Source: an uncultured Clostridia bacterium
GTDB taxonomy: Bacteria; Bacillota; Clostridia; Oscillospirales; CAG-382
DNA: 22,067 bases
NCBI GenBank assembly: GCA_947305675.1
Contig: CAMZED010000014.1
Location: 1-22,067 of the forward strand
Direction: 5' to 3'
How positions within the stretch are numbered: position 1 is the first letter of the stretch; each line of letters begins with the position of its first letter. Below, piece after piece: positions 1 through 6,770 of this stretch. The position numbers and the translations under genes were made by a program. The notes under the pieces were generated by a model, which worked only from the letters and a program-made list of their open reading frames with translations, did not search any database and was not told the DNA's origin.

Positions 1-1
1 G

Positions 2-130
2 CCGGGTAGCATTGTACGAGTAAGGGATCTTGAATTCAAAGACTTTTTAAAAAATTACAATGAGATATTCACGACCGGGTGTCCGTCGCCCGTCGGGATA
101 CCTTCGCCCGGATTAACGGGTTGGAATTAA
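2..130 (+). CDS. possible C-terminal tail of an upstream protein (partial)
   Basis: One frame is open from the left edge to a TAA at 128-130, about 42 codons, while the other two forward frames stop within the first 23 bases. The translation (beginning PGSIVRVRDLEFKDFLKNYN) has a charged, protein-like start but a Pro/Gly-rich end (CPSPVGIPSPGLTGWN) that is less convincing. It ends 16 bases before the next start, which would suit the preceding gene of the same operon. I do not recognise the family. With only about 130 bases visible, chance is a real alternative. Sequence to the left would decide it. Confidence 0.35.
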   Translation, partial: PGSIVRVRDLEFKDFLKNYNEIFTTGCPSPVGIPSPGLTGWN

Positions 131-146
131 AAACGGAGGTTTTATT

Positions 147-1673
147 ATGGTTTTCAAAAAAATTACCGCACTGGCGATCTGTCTGCTTTTGCTTGCGTCG
201 CTTGCACTCGCTTCCTGCGGGGGGACCGATCAGAGCGAATCCCCGGCGGAATCTGAGCCCGAAAAGGTTTTGACTGATTCGATCGAAGATTACGTTAAAA
301 TGCCGGCGTTCCGCTGGCGCAATTCCGACGGATCAATGCGCGAAGGATACGATAAGTTCAATTTGTGCATCTATTCCAACAACGTCGCCACCACGTATTT
401 TTCCGAGGACATCGTCCCCAATCTTTACAGCACGACCGACGAGGTGCTCAACGCCGCCGTTACCGCGCGCAACGACGAGATCGAGCTTAAATACGGCGTT
501 AAAATAACCGCCGAAGCGGTCGACGACGTCGTCGAAACGCTTAAAAACGACGTTTCGTCCTCGCTTAACAACTACGACGCGGCGATGCCCTTTATGCGCG
601 GCGCGGCAAACTCGCTTGCCGCCGACGGAATGCTTTACGATCTTTTCGAGTTCGGCGATTATATCCATTTCGACCAGCCCTGGTGGGACAAAGACTGCGT
701 CGAATCGGTATCGATCGGTCACAAACTTTATATGGCGACCGGCGACATTTCCATTATGCCGAAGATCGTTTCGTTCGGTATGACTTTCAACAAGGTGATG
801 ATGGAAAACCGGTTCCCGGATATCGATCTTTATCAGATGGTGCGCGACGGCGAATGGACTTTCGACAGGATGATCGAACTTTGCCGTGAAGTCACCTACG
901 AATCCGACGGCAGCGCGGGAATGACCTATGCCGACAACTGGGGGCTTTCGTCGTCTTATGCCGACGCCGGCGCCTTCTATCTCGCCTCCGGACAGAAATT
1001 CATTACCAAGGATACCGAAGATCTCCCGGTGATCGCTTTGGGCGACGAGACCAGCGTTTCCACCGCGATAAAAATTCTCGAAAATCTTCAGCTTGAAAAC
1101 GTCTGGGTCTATCATTGCGACACGTCCGCCGGACAGGTACCGAATATATGGCAGACCTCGCTTGACGTTTTCGGCGAGAACCGCGCGCTCTTCCGCACAA
1201 GCGCTTTTTCGGCGATAAAAAAACTGCGCGCTTACGATGGAGCCGACGAGTTCGGGCTTGTCCCCGTGCCGAAGATGACCCCGACGCAGGACACTTATCA
1301 TACCTATTGCAACACGGTCTATGCCCACGCGGCGGTAATACCCAACTCGCTCGACCGCGAGAGGGCGGAGTTCGCGGCTTATATGCTTGAACTTATGGCT
1401 TACGGCGGAATGAAGCATATCACCAAAGCCTATTACGATACCATATTAAAGACCCGCGACCTTAAAGACGCCGAAAGCGAAGAGATGCTTGACAAATACA
1501 TTTTCAACCATCTCGTTTACGATCTCGGCAACGTGTATGATTTCGGCGGGATACAGTCGATGCTCGGCGACCTTATGGCCAACAACAGCACCGATATCGC
1601 TTCGGCGCTCCAGAGCAATCTTGACAAGATCCAAAGCGCTATCGACGAAACCGTTGAAGAATATCTTAACTGA
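147..1673 (+). CDS. ABC transporter extracellular solute-binding lipoprotein
   Basis: This is a 508-residue secreted lipoprotein, probably the substrate-capture subunit of a carbohydrate-type ABC importer. The N-terminus has a KK pair, a hydrophobic stretch of about 16 residues and a lipobox ending ALAS-C, giving Cys24 as the lipidated residue facing outside the membrane. The mature part has features common in family 1-like binding proteins: an N-terminal lobe with a VTARNDEIELKYGVKIT-like segment, an aromatic-rich middle (QPWWDK) and EWTFDRMIELC. The ATG is set by a strong AACGGAGG site 7-8 bases upstream. No permease or ATPase for it lies downstream, and a terminator follows, so it is probably the last gene of an operon extending left. 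The substrate cannot be read from the sequence. The general role is fairly secure and the exact family is not. Confidence 0.85.
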   Translation: MVFKKITALAICLLLLASLALASCGGTDQSESPAESEPEKVLTDSIEDYVKMPAFRWRNSDGSMREGYDKFNLCIYSNNVATTYFSEDIVPNLYSTTDEVLNAAVTARNDEIELKYGVKITAEAVDDVVETLKNDVSSSLNNYDAAMPFMRGAANSLAADGMLYDLFEFGDYIHFDQPWWDKDCVESVSIGHKLYMATGDISIMPKIVSFGMTFNKVMMENRFPDIDLYQMVRDGEWTFDRMIELCREVTYESDGSAGMTYADNWGLSSSYADAGAFYLASGQKFITKDTEDLPVIALGDETSVSTAIKILENLQLENVWVYHCDTSAGQVPNIWQTSLDVFGENRALFRTSAFSAIKKLRAYDGADEFGLVPVPKMTPTQDTYHTYCNTVYAHAAVIPNSLDRERAEFAAYMLELMAYGGMKHITKAYYDTILKTRDLKDAESEEMLDKYIFNHLVYDLGNVYDFGGIQSMLGDLMANNSTDIASALQSNLDKIQSAIDETVEEYLN

Positions 1674-1740
1674 AAAGTAATTAATAATTAATAATAATAA
1701 AAATTCCTCCAAAAGCAAGTCGCTTTGAAGGGAAGTAAGT

Positions 1741-1790
1741 AAAAACCGGCTGAGGTAAGGGAAACCGATCCTTATTTCAGTCGGTTTTTT
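1741..1790 (+). terminator. Rho-independent terminator after the solute-binding protein gene
   Basis: Bases 1741-1760 pair with 1770-1789 along a 20-bp stem around a 9-base loop (GAAACCGAT), and the 3' arm runs into TTTTTT at 1785-1790. All positions pair on the + strand if three G-U wobbles are allowed (1749/1781, 1754/1776, 1755/1775). On the opposite strand those three become A-C mismatches, so the hairpin looks selected to stop rightward transcription, although its leading A-run would also give a T-run in the reverse direction. Confidence 0.9.
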
Positions 1791-1840
1791 GTCGCATATC
1801 GGCGCAAGCAGGACGCTTGTGTGCCAAATGTCCAAAATGA

Positions 1841-2038
1841 ATGATGTTTACCCTGCGGGCAAATGATGTTTTTGCCTTTGGGCAAAAATGATGCTGCTCC
1901 CTTTGGTCGCAATGATGCGATGCGTTCCGCTCATGCGCGAAGCGCGCATCATGAGGCGAAGCCTCGCATCATACCCGAAGGGTACATCATGTTCCGCTGC
2001 GGCGGAACACATCATTCGCCGAGTGTCCTTTAGGACAC
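1841..2038. repeat. array of about nine mini-hairpins joined by ATGATG / CATCAT linkers
   Basis: This occupies most of the 403-base gap 1674-2076. Short palindromes of unlike sequence are separated by a fixed 6-base linker. The linker reads ATGATG at 1841, 1863, 1888 and 1912, then CATCAT at 1947, 1967, 1985 and 2010. Stems (5' arm/3' arm): 1847-1853/1857-1863 (one mismatch), 1869-1876/1881-1888 (perfect), 1895-1901/1905-1911 (imperfect), 1935-1938/1942-1945, 1953-1957/1961-1965, 1972-1976/1980-1984, 1991-1997/2002-2008 and 2023-2029/2032-2038. Around the linker switch, 1912-1919 and 1945-1952 are perfect 8-base inverted repeats. Three right-hand hairpins have GAA loops. The array lies after the + strand terminator and 38 bases past the permease stop on the - strand, so it could form part of that operon's 3' untranslated RNA. 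The rest of the gap (1674-1740, 1791-1840) is AT-rich or featureless apart from the terminator. Confidence 0.85.
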
Positions 2039-2076
2039 CTTGCAAACCGTGGGATTTTTATTGCCGTTATTTGTTT

Positions 2077-3666
2077 TTACGCGGGGAAGGAATCGAACTT
2101 ATCGGCAAGCGAACGTTTAAGCCTGCGGCGAAGCAGAAACGCCGTCGCGGCGGAGATCGCCGCGGACATAAGAAGGACCGCGTATCCGTCGATAAACCGG
2201 GCGGCGACCGCTCCGGCAAAAACCGTGGCTATCGTATAAAGCGCGCCCCAAAGCATCGAAAGCATTACCGCCGCGCTTTGCTTTATGGTGCGGGTGTCGC
2301 TTTCGTTATCGAACCGCGGGAATCGCATATTCGTCGTTACGCCGATATGAGCCATCACCGCCGTCGCCGCGACGAGCGAGACGAACACCAGAAGCGTTCC
2401 GAACGCGTCGCGCGTGGCAATAAAGGTTATAAGCGACGAAACCGCCGTGAACGGCAAGCAGATCAAACTGTGCGCGTCGGCTTTCGCGGTGAGCACTTCG
2501 CTCCCGCGTGCCGGCGAAGTGCGTATGATCCAAAGCATTTTCCCCTCGAGCGATACCGAAGGAGCCGATATCATCGTCATCGACAGGACAAACATCATTA
2601 TCGCTGCCGCTGACGCCGCCGCGGTATGGCTGCCGAACGATCCCAGCAGCGCGACAAGGCTGTTTTCTTTGCCCGAAGTCACCGCAAGATATATCGCCGC
2701 CGCGGGCATAATGATCAGCCCCAATCCGGCGTTGAACATATATACCGGGCTTGAAACAAAACGGCGTATCTCTTTGAACACAAGCGCCGTCCTGCGGCTT
2801 CTTACCTTTGACGAACCGCCGCGGTATTCCCGGCGTATTACCGAGATCTTTGTTGTCAATACTTTTAAAAAGCTGTGCTGAAGCAGCCAATAAGCCCCCG
2901 CGAATCCCGCAGACGAACACAAGGCGAACAGCGCCGCCGAGCCGAAATCGCCTGCGCAGGCTTTGCCGAACACGTAAAACGGCAGGATCTTGCTCATCGC
3001 CGCGGAGACCGCTTCGGGTTCGTTGACCGCAAGGCTCACAAATCTGCCCATATTGGGATAAATCACCATATAGACTGCGAAAGCAAACAGCATTATCACG
3101 GTCTGCACCGCGTTTTTGTGTCTTGAGCGGGAAGTCGCCATCGAAATCAGCCAGGCGATAAAACAGATCAGCGCGTTCGATCCCGCCATAAGGAACAAAT
3201 TGTTTACAATCAGCATCGCGGCCTGCGGGGCCGTAATCGCCCCCGTAATGCTCCCGACGACGGCGAAAGGCAATATTGCCGTGACGTCGTAAAAGGCGTT
3301 CATAAGCAGCAGAGTGACAAGCCTTGAAAGCACTATCGTACCGGGTTTTATCGGCATCGCAAGCAGCAGATCGTTGTCTTTCGCGTCGTAAAGCGAGTTG
3401 ACGGCGTAGAATATCGATCCGATGAACATTATGAGGAAAGCCGAAGTGCCCGCTATTTCAAGAAAAAACCAGCTTCCGATAACCTTCGCGGCCTCGCTTA
3501 TCCCGAAAGCCATTCCGGTAAACGCGAAAGCGAACAGCAGCCCTATCGCGGCATAGACGGCAATAAGCGTTTTCGCGTTGGCTGATACTTTTTGCGGTCT
3601 GCCGTTTTTGCGGCGCCGCGGCGCTATCAGGCGCAGAAAATTTATCTTTATCAGTGTGCGAAGCAT
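2077..3666 (-). CDS. ABC-2 type exporter, permease subunit
   Basis: A 529-residue integral membrane protein with about 12 predicted membrane segments in two halves (roughly residues 33-262 and 308-525), separated by a basic cytoplasmic stretch containing EYRGGSSKVRSRR. The basic N-terminus (APRRRKNGRPQK) should be cytoplasmic. The segment LYDAKDNDLLLAMPIKPGTI is typical of large ABC-2-like permeases. The start is set by GGAGGTG 7 bases upstream of the ATG. It lies 25 bases downstream of the ATPase gene on the same strand, so the two almost certainly form one transporter and one transcript. Such pairs usually export lipids, peptides or antimicrobials, but the cargo cannot be inferred here. Confidence 0.85.
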   Translation of the reverse strand: MLRTLIKINFLRLIAPRRRKNGRPQKVSANAKTLIAVYAAIGLLFAFAFTGMAFGISEAAKVIGSWFFLEIAGTSAFLIMFIGSIFYAVNSLYDAKDNDLLLAMPIKPGTIVLSRLVTLLLMNAFYDVTAILPFAVVGSITGAITAPQAAMLIVNNLFLMAGSNALICFIAWLISMATSRSRHKNAVQTVIMLFAFAVYMVIYPNMGRFVSLAVNEPEAVSAAMSKILPFYVFGKACAGDFGSAALFALCSSAGFAGAYWLLQHSFLKVLTTKISVIRREYRGGSSKVRSRRTALVFKEIRRFVSSPVYMFNAGLGLIIMPAAAIYLAVTSGKENSLVALLGSFGSHTAAASAAAIMMFVLSMTMISAPSVSLEGKMLWIIRTSPARGSEVLTAKADAHSLICLPFTAVSSLITFIATRDAFGTLLVFVSLVAATAVMAHIGVTTNMRFPRFDNESDTRTIKQSAAVMLSMLWGALYTIATVFAGAVAARFIDGYAVLLMSAAISAATAFLLRRRLKRSLADKFDSFPA

Positions 3667-3691
3667 TTTATTTCACCTCCGTCGGATAAAG

Positions 3692-4402
3692 TCAGCCTTT
3701 TCCTTCCAGTTCCAGGAACACGTCCTCGAGCGAGGTGCTGCCCTTTACCTCTTCCATGGTGCCCGATACGATCAGCGACCCGTTTTTTATTATCGCAACT
3801 TTGTCGCAAAGTTTTTCCGCGGTTTCAAGTACGTGGGTCGAGAAGAATATCGCCGCTCCGGAATCGCACATACGCCGCATAAGCAGTTTTAACTCGTGGG
3901 ACGCGACGGGATCCAGCCCGACAAACGGCTCGTCCATAATTACCAGCCGGGGCGAATGTATAAGCGCCGAAATAACCGCGAGCTTTTGCTTCATCCCGTG
4001 GGAATATTCCGATACCGGAGTCGCCAGGTCGGAAGTAAGGTTGAGCGCTTGGGAGTATTCGGCGATGAGTTTTTCGCGTTCGGGAGCGCCGATACCGTAA
4101 ATGTCGGCGATAAAATCAAGATATTTTCTTCCGGTCATGAACTCGTAAAGATCGGGGTTGTCGGGGATGTAAGCCAAAAGCCTTTTTGCTTCCAGCGGAT
4201 TGGAGACAATGCTTATTCCGTCGATGAATATATCGCCGCTGTCGGGAGTCAGCAGCCCGCAGCAGGCTTTAAGCGTCGTGGTCTTCCCGGCGCCGTTGTG
4301 CCCTATAAACCCGTATATCTCGCCTTTTTGAATATGCAGCGAAAGGTCGTTCACCGCGGGTTTTCCGCCGTAAGACTTTGTGTAATGCTCGATCCTCAAC
4401 AT
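3692..4402 (-). CDS. ABC transporter ATP-binding protein
   Basis: This is a 236-residue cytoplasmic ATPase that powers the adjacent permease. Visible motifs are Walker A GHNGAGKT (34-41), signature YSHGMKQK (133-140), Walker B LVIMDE (153-158) with catalytic Glu158, D-loop GLDP, and switch His190 (STH). The Q-loop position reads AYIPDNPDLY, as in many CcmA-like exporter ATPases with an acidic residue there. The length is normal for a lone nucleotide-binding subunit. The start has AAAGGAGAG about 8 bases upstream. It is the first gene of a two-gene operon read from a promoter at 4457-4484. Confidence 0.93.
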   Translation of the reverse strand: MLRIEHYTKSYGGKPAVNDLSLHIQKGEIYGFIGHNGAGKTTTLKACCGLLTPDSGDIFIDGISIVSNPLEAKRLLAYIPDNPDLYEFMTGRKYLDFIADIYGIGAPEREKLIAEYSQALNLTSDLATPVSEYSHGMKQKLAVISALIHSPRLVIMDEPFVGLDPVASHELKLLMRRMCDSGAAIFFSTHVLETAEKLCDKVAIIKNGSLIVSGTMEEVKGSTSLEDVFLELEGKG

Positions 4403-4456
4403 ATTTAAACACTCTCCTTTGCCGGCTTTACAGCGCAGGCGGTATATTTTGATGTA

Positions 4457-4484
4457 ATTGTATCATACGGGAGACAATTGTCAA
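4457..4484 (-). promoter_or_regulatory. sigma-A-type promoter of the ABC exporter operon
   Basis: On the - strand, TTGACA (4484-4479) is followed after 16 bases by TACAAT (4462-4457). The -35 is perfect and the -10 differs from consensus at one base. The predicted start lies about 45 bases upstream of the ATPase ATG. Confidence 0.75.
4473..4482. promoter_or_regulatory. perfect 10-base palindrome overlapping the -35 box
   Basis: GACAATTGTC is a perfect inverted repeat sharing four bases with the leftward -35 hexamer. A dimeric repressor bound here would block the exporter promoter. This is inference from position: the site is short, single, and no regulator gene is nearby. Confidence 0.35.
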
Positions 4485-4510
4485 CATATCGCGTAAAAAA
4501 ACCGTTGAGT

Positions 4511-4542
4511 TTTAAGAAATATTTAAGAGGGTTCGTTATAAT
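4511..4542 (+). promoter_or_regulatory. candidate promoter of the beta-helix lipoprotein gene with TTTAAG direct repeat
   Basis: A perfect TATAAT lies at 4537-4542, 34 bases before the start codon, with no good -35 at the normal distance. In its place are two TTTAAG hexamers at 4511-4516 and 4522-4527, exactly 11 bases apart. Direct repeats at 11-base pitch next to a -10 are the usual binding arrangement of OmpR/PhoB-type response regulators, so this may be an activated promoter. The regulator is not in the window. Confidence 0.5.
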
Positions 4543-4576
4543 CATCATTGAAAGATTCCAAAAGGAGGAAATGATT

Positions 4577-6700
4577 ATGAAAAAACTGTTGTCTGTCGCG
4601 GCGATCATTATAGCCGCGCTGTTGATATTGGCGTCTTGCTCCGTTTCGGACTCGACGAACAGCCCGTCGGCTTCTTCGGCAAATTCCGCAAACAGCCGCA
4701 CCGCCGAGGGGTCGGAAACCGTACTTGACGATCCGACCGACGAAAAACGCGAGGCGAACGGCGATTTCAGCATAAAACCGCTCGACGGCGCGGCTGAACC
4801 CGAGGTATCCGGTTCGGTCTATACGGTTAAAAGCGGCGGCGAATACGAGGTCCTCGGCAAACTTGACGAAGGCTGTATCGTGGTCGACGCCGGCGACGAT
4901 GCCGAAGTCAAACTCACGCTCAACGGCACAAGCATCGAATGCTCTTCGCAAGCGCCGATATCGGCGGTCGGAGCGGCGGAACTCACCGTTAAAGCCGAAG
5001 AGGGAAGTTACAACGTAATAACCGATTCCCGCACCGCTCCCGACGGGACCGGATCGGAAGACGCCCCCGACGGCGCGATCTATGCGGAATGCGATCTTAA
5101 ACTCAGCGGCAAAGGCACGCTTATCGTAAACTCTTCTTACGACAACGGCGTTAAAAGCAAGGACGATATAAAGATCAAAAACCTCACGCTCAAAGTAACC
5201 TCGCCCGGCAACGCGCTCAAGGGCAACGATTCGGTCACCGTGGAATCCGGCGATCTTATACTCGTATCCACTTCATCCGACGGCGTAAAAACCAAAAACA
5301 GCGACGTTTCATCAAAAGGCAACCAGCGCGGCAGCGTCGTTTTCGAGGGCGGACATACCGATATTTACGCCGCCTGCGACGGTATAAGCGCCGCTTACAA
5401 CGTAGAGATCTCGGGCGAAGATTGCGTCGTTAACATTTATACTGCAAGCTATGCTTCAAGCTCGGGCGAACATGCGGATTCCGATTATTATTTGCTTATA
5501 CCTTCTTCGGCCTATTCCAAAGATGTCGGTTATTACGCGGGATTCTACAACGACGGCGAAGATATCAAATGGGTCCTCTGCGAATATGAAACCATGGTCC
5601 GCGGCGGCAGAAACTCGTATTACGGGCTTTCGTTCAAGGTCCCTTCGGGGTATTCGAACGTCATCTTCAACACTGTGCCTTCCGGCACCGTCCCCGACGG
5701 CGATAATTATACAGCTTCGTCCGGCGGCGAAACGGTAAACGGATCGATGAACGGATATCTTGTTGATTCGGTCGGTTCGGGCAAAATCAGCGGCGACTGG
5801 GTGCAGATCAGCTCGGGCAACGGAAGCAATTCAAACAAGACGACTTATTCCTCCAAAGGCATAAAAGCCGAAAATTCGGTCGAGATATCTTCGGGCAGCG
5901 TAACGATATACAGTATGGACGACGGCATCCACGCCAATTCTGATTCCGAACTCGAAAACGGCGCCGCCGCGGCGGGAACCGTCAACGTCAGCGGCGGAAA
6001 TATAACGGTAACCGCCGCGGACGACGGCATCCACGCCGACGCAGCGCTTACAATAAGCGGCGGAAACGTCAACGTAGTCGAATCGCACGAGGGGCTCGAA
6101 GCCAACGTAATAACCATCGCCGGAGGCAATACGAAAGTTTACGGCGGAGACGACGGGCTTAACGCCTGCAAGGGTTCAAAAACGCCGCTCGTGAATATAA
6201 CCGGCGGCAGTCTTGAAGTGACTACTCCGTCGGGCGATACCGACGCGATCGATTCCAACGGCAATTTCACCATGTCGGGCGGAAGCGTGCTTGTAAAAGG
6301 CGGCGCCGCTTCGGGCGGAATGGCGGGCTCGGTCGACGTCGACGGCAGCGTAAAAGTCACCGGCGGCACCATCGTCGCTTTCGGCGGAATAAGCGAAACG
6401 CCTTCGAGCGGGTCGGTCAACACATATATATCAAACGGAACGTCGTTCCCGGCGGGCGATTACGTCCTTGCCGATAAAAACGGCGGCGTGATAAAAGAGT
6501 TCAGCCTTGAATCTTCCTATAACTCCGTCTGGATCGCTTCGGACGCTTTCGCACTGAACGGCGATTACGTCCTTACCAAAGGCGGATCGGAGCTGCTTAG
6601 CTGGAACCAGTCCTCCTCAACTGTCGGCAGCGCCGGAAATTCCGGTTTCGGCGGCGGAGGATTCGGCGGCGGAGGATTCGGACCCGGCGGCAGAAGATAA
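4577..6700 (+). CDS. secreted beta-helix lipoprotein, Cthe_2159/DUF4353 carbohydrate-binding type
   Basis: A 707-residue surface lipoprotein. The signal peptide ends LILAS-C, giving Cys21, followed by a low-complexity Ser/Asn/Ala linker. From about residue 75 the protein is built of short beta-strand repeats such as GGNITVTAADDGIHADAAL and the recurrent DDGIHA / DGVKTK / DNGVKSK turns, which fit a right-handed beta-helix of the Cthe_2159 family, whose founding member binds cellulose-like polysaccharide. The C-terminus is Gly-rich (GFGGGGFGGGGFGPGGRR). The frame is open further upstream to an ATG at 4478, but AAAGGAGG at 4561-4568 sits 8-9 bases before the ATG at 4577 and only this start exposes the lipoprotein signal. 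It is monocistronic between its own promoter region and a terminator. Polysaccharide binding is inferred from family resemblance. Confidence 0.82.
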   Translation: MKKLLSVAAIIIAALLILASCSVSDSTNSPSASSANSANSRTAEGSETVLDDPTDEKREANGDFSIKPLDGAAEPEVSGSVYTVKSGGEYEVLGKLDEGCIVVDAGDDAEVKLTLNGTSIECSSQAPISAVGAAELTVKAEEGSYNVITDSRTAPDGTGSEDAPDGAIYAECDLKLSGKGTLIVNSSYDNGVKSKDDIKIKNLTLKVTSPGNALKGNDSVTVESGDLILVSTSSDGVKTKNSDVSSKGNQRGSVVFEGGHTDIYAACDGISAAYNVEISGEDCVVNIYTASYASSSGEHADSDYYLLIPSSAYSKDVGYYAGFYNDGEDIKWVLCEYETMVRGGRNSYYGLSFKVPSGYSNVIFNTVPSGTVPDGDNYTASSGGETVNGSMNGYLVDSVGSGKISGDWVQISSGNGSNSNKTTYSSKGIKAENSVEISSGSVTIYSMDDGIHANSDSELENGAAAAGTVNVSGGNITVTAADDGIHADAALTISGGNVNVVESHEGLEANVITIAGGNTKVYGGDDGLNACKGSKTPLVNITGGSLEVTTPSGDTDAIDSNGNFTMSGGSVLVKGGAASGGMAGSVDVDGSVKVTGGTIVAFGGISETPSSGSVNTYISNGTSFPAGDYVLADKNGGVIKEFSLESSYNSVWIASDAFALNGDYVLTKGGSELLSWNQSSSTVGSAGNSGFGGGGFGGGGFGPGGRR
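6647..6676 (+). repeat. 15-base tandem repeat encoding the Gly-rich tail
   Basis: The unit TTCGGCGGCGGAGGA occurs twice without gaps (6647-6661, 6662-6676) and encodes FGGGG twice, with a partial third copy following. Its length is a multiple of three, so copy-number change would keep the reading frame. Confidence 0.85.
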
Positions 6701-6719
6701 ACGCGCCGGCATTATTAAC

Positions 6720-6757
6720 AAAAACCCCGTTTACCTATGTGGTAAACGGGGATTTTT
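6720..6757. terminator. bidirectional Rho-independent terminator
   Basis: A perfect 11-bp stem (6725-6735 with 6741-6751) surrounds the loop TATGT. It is preceded by AAAAA and followed by ATTTTT, so each strand has a U-run after the hairpin. It lies between convergent genes and serves both the beta-helix lipoprotein gene and mnmA. Confidence 0.93.
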
Positions 6758-6770
6758 GTTTGATAAAAGA

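Noticed and set aside
333..1418. A 361-codon - strand reading frame
   Set aside because: It is antisense to the solute-binding lipoprotein, with no family resemblance and a His/Arg/Val-rich composition.
1841..2038. Array read as a CRISPR
   Set aside because: The constant part is only 6 bases and the variable parts are themselves palindromes of 11-20 bases. No cas gene is nearby.
1888..2613. A 241-codon + strand reading frame through the hairpin array
   Set aside because: It begins in the array and continues antisense to the permease gene, with an Arg/His-rich composition and no ribosome site.
4478..4576. Upstream start for the beta-helix lipoprotein
   Set aside because: It would run through the promoter region and bury the signal peptide. 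The ATG at 4577 has the ribosome site.
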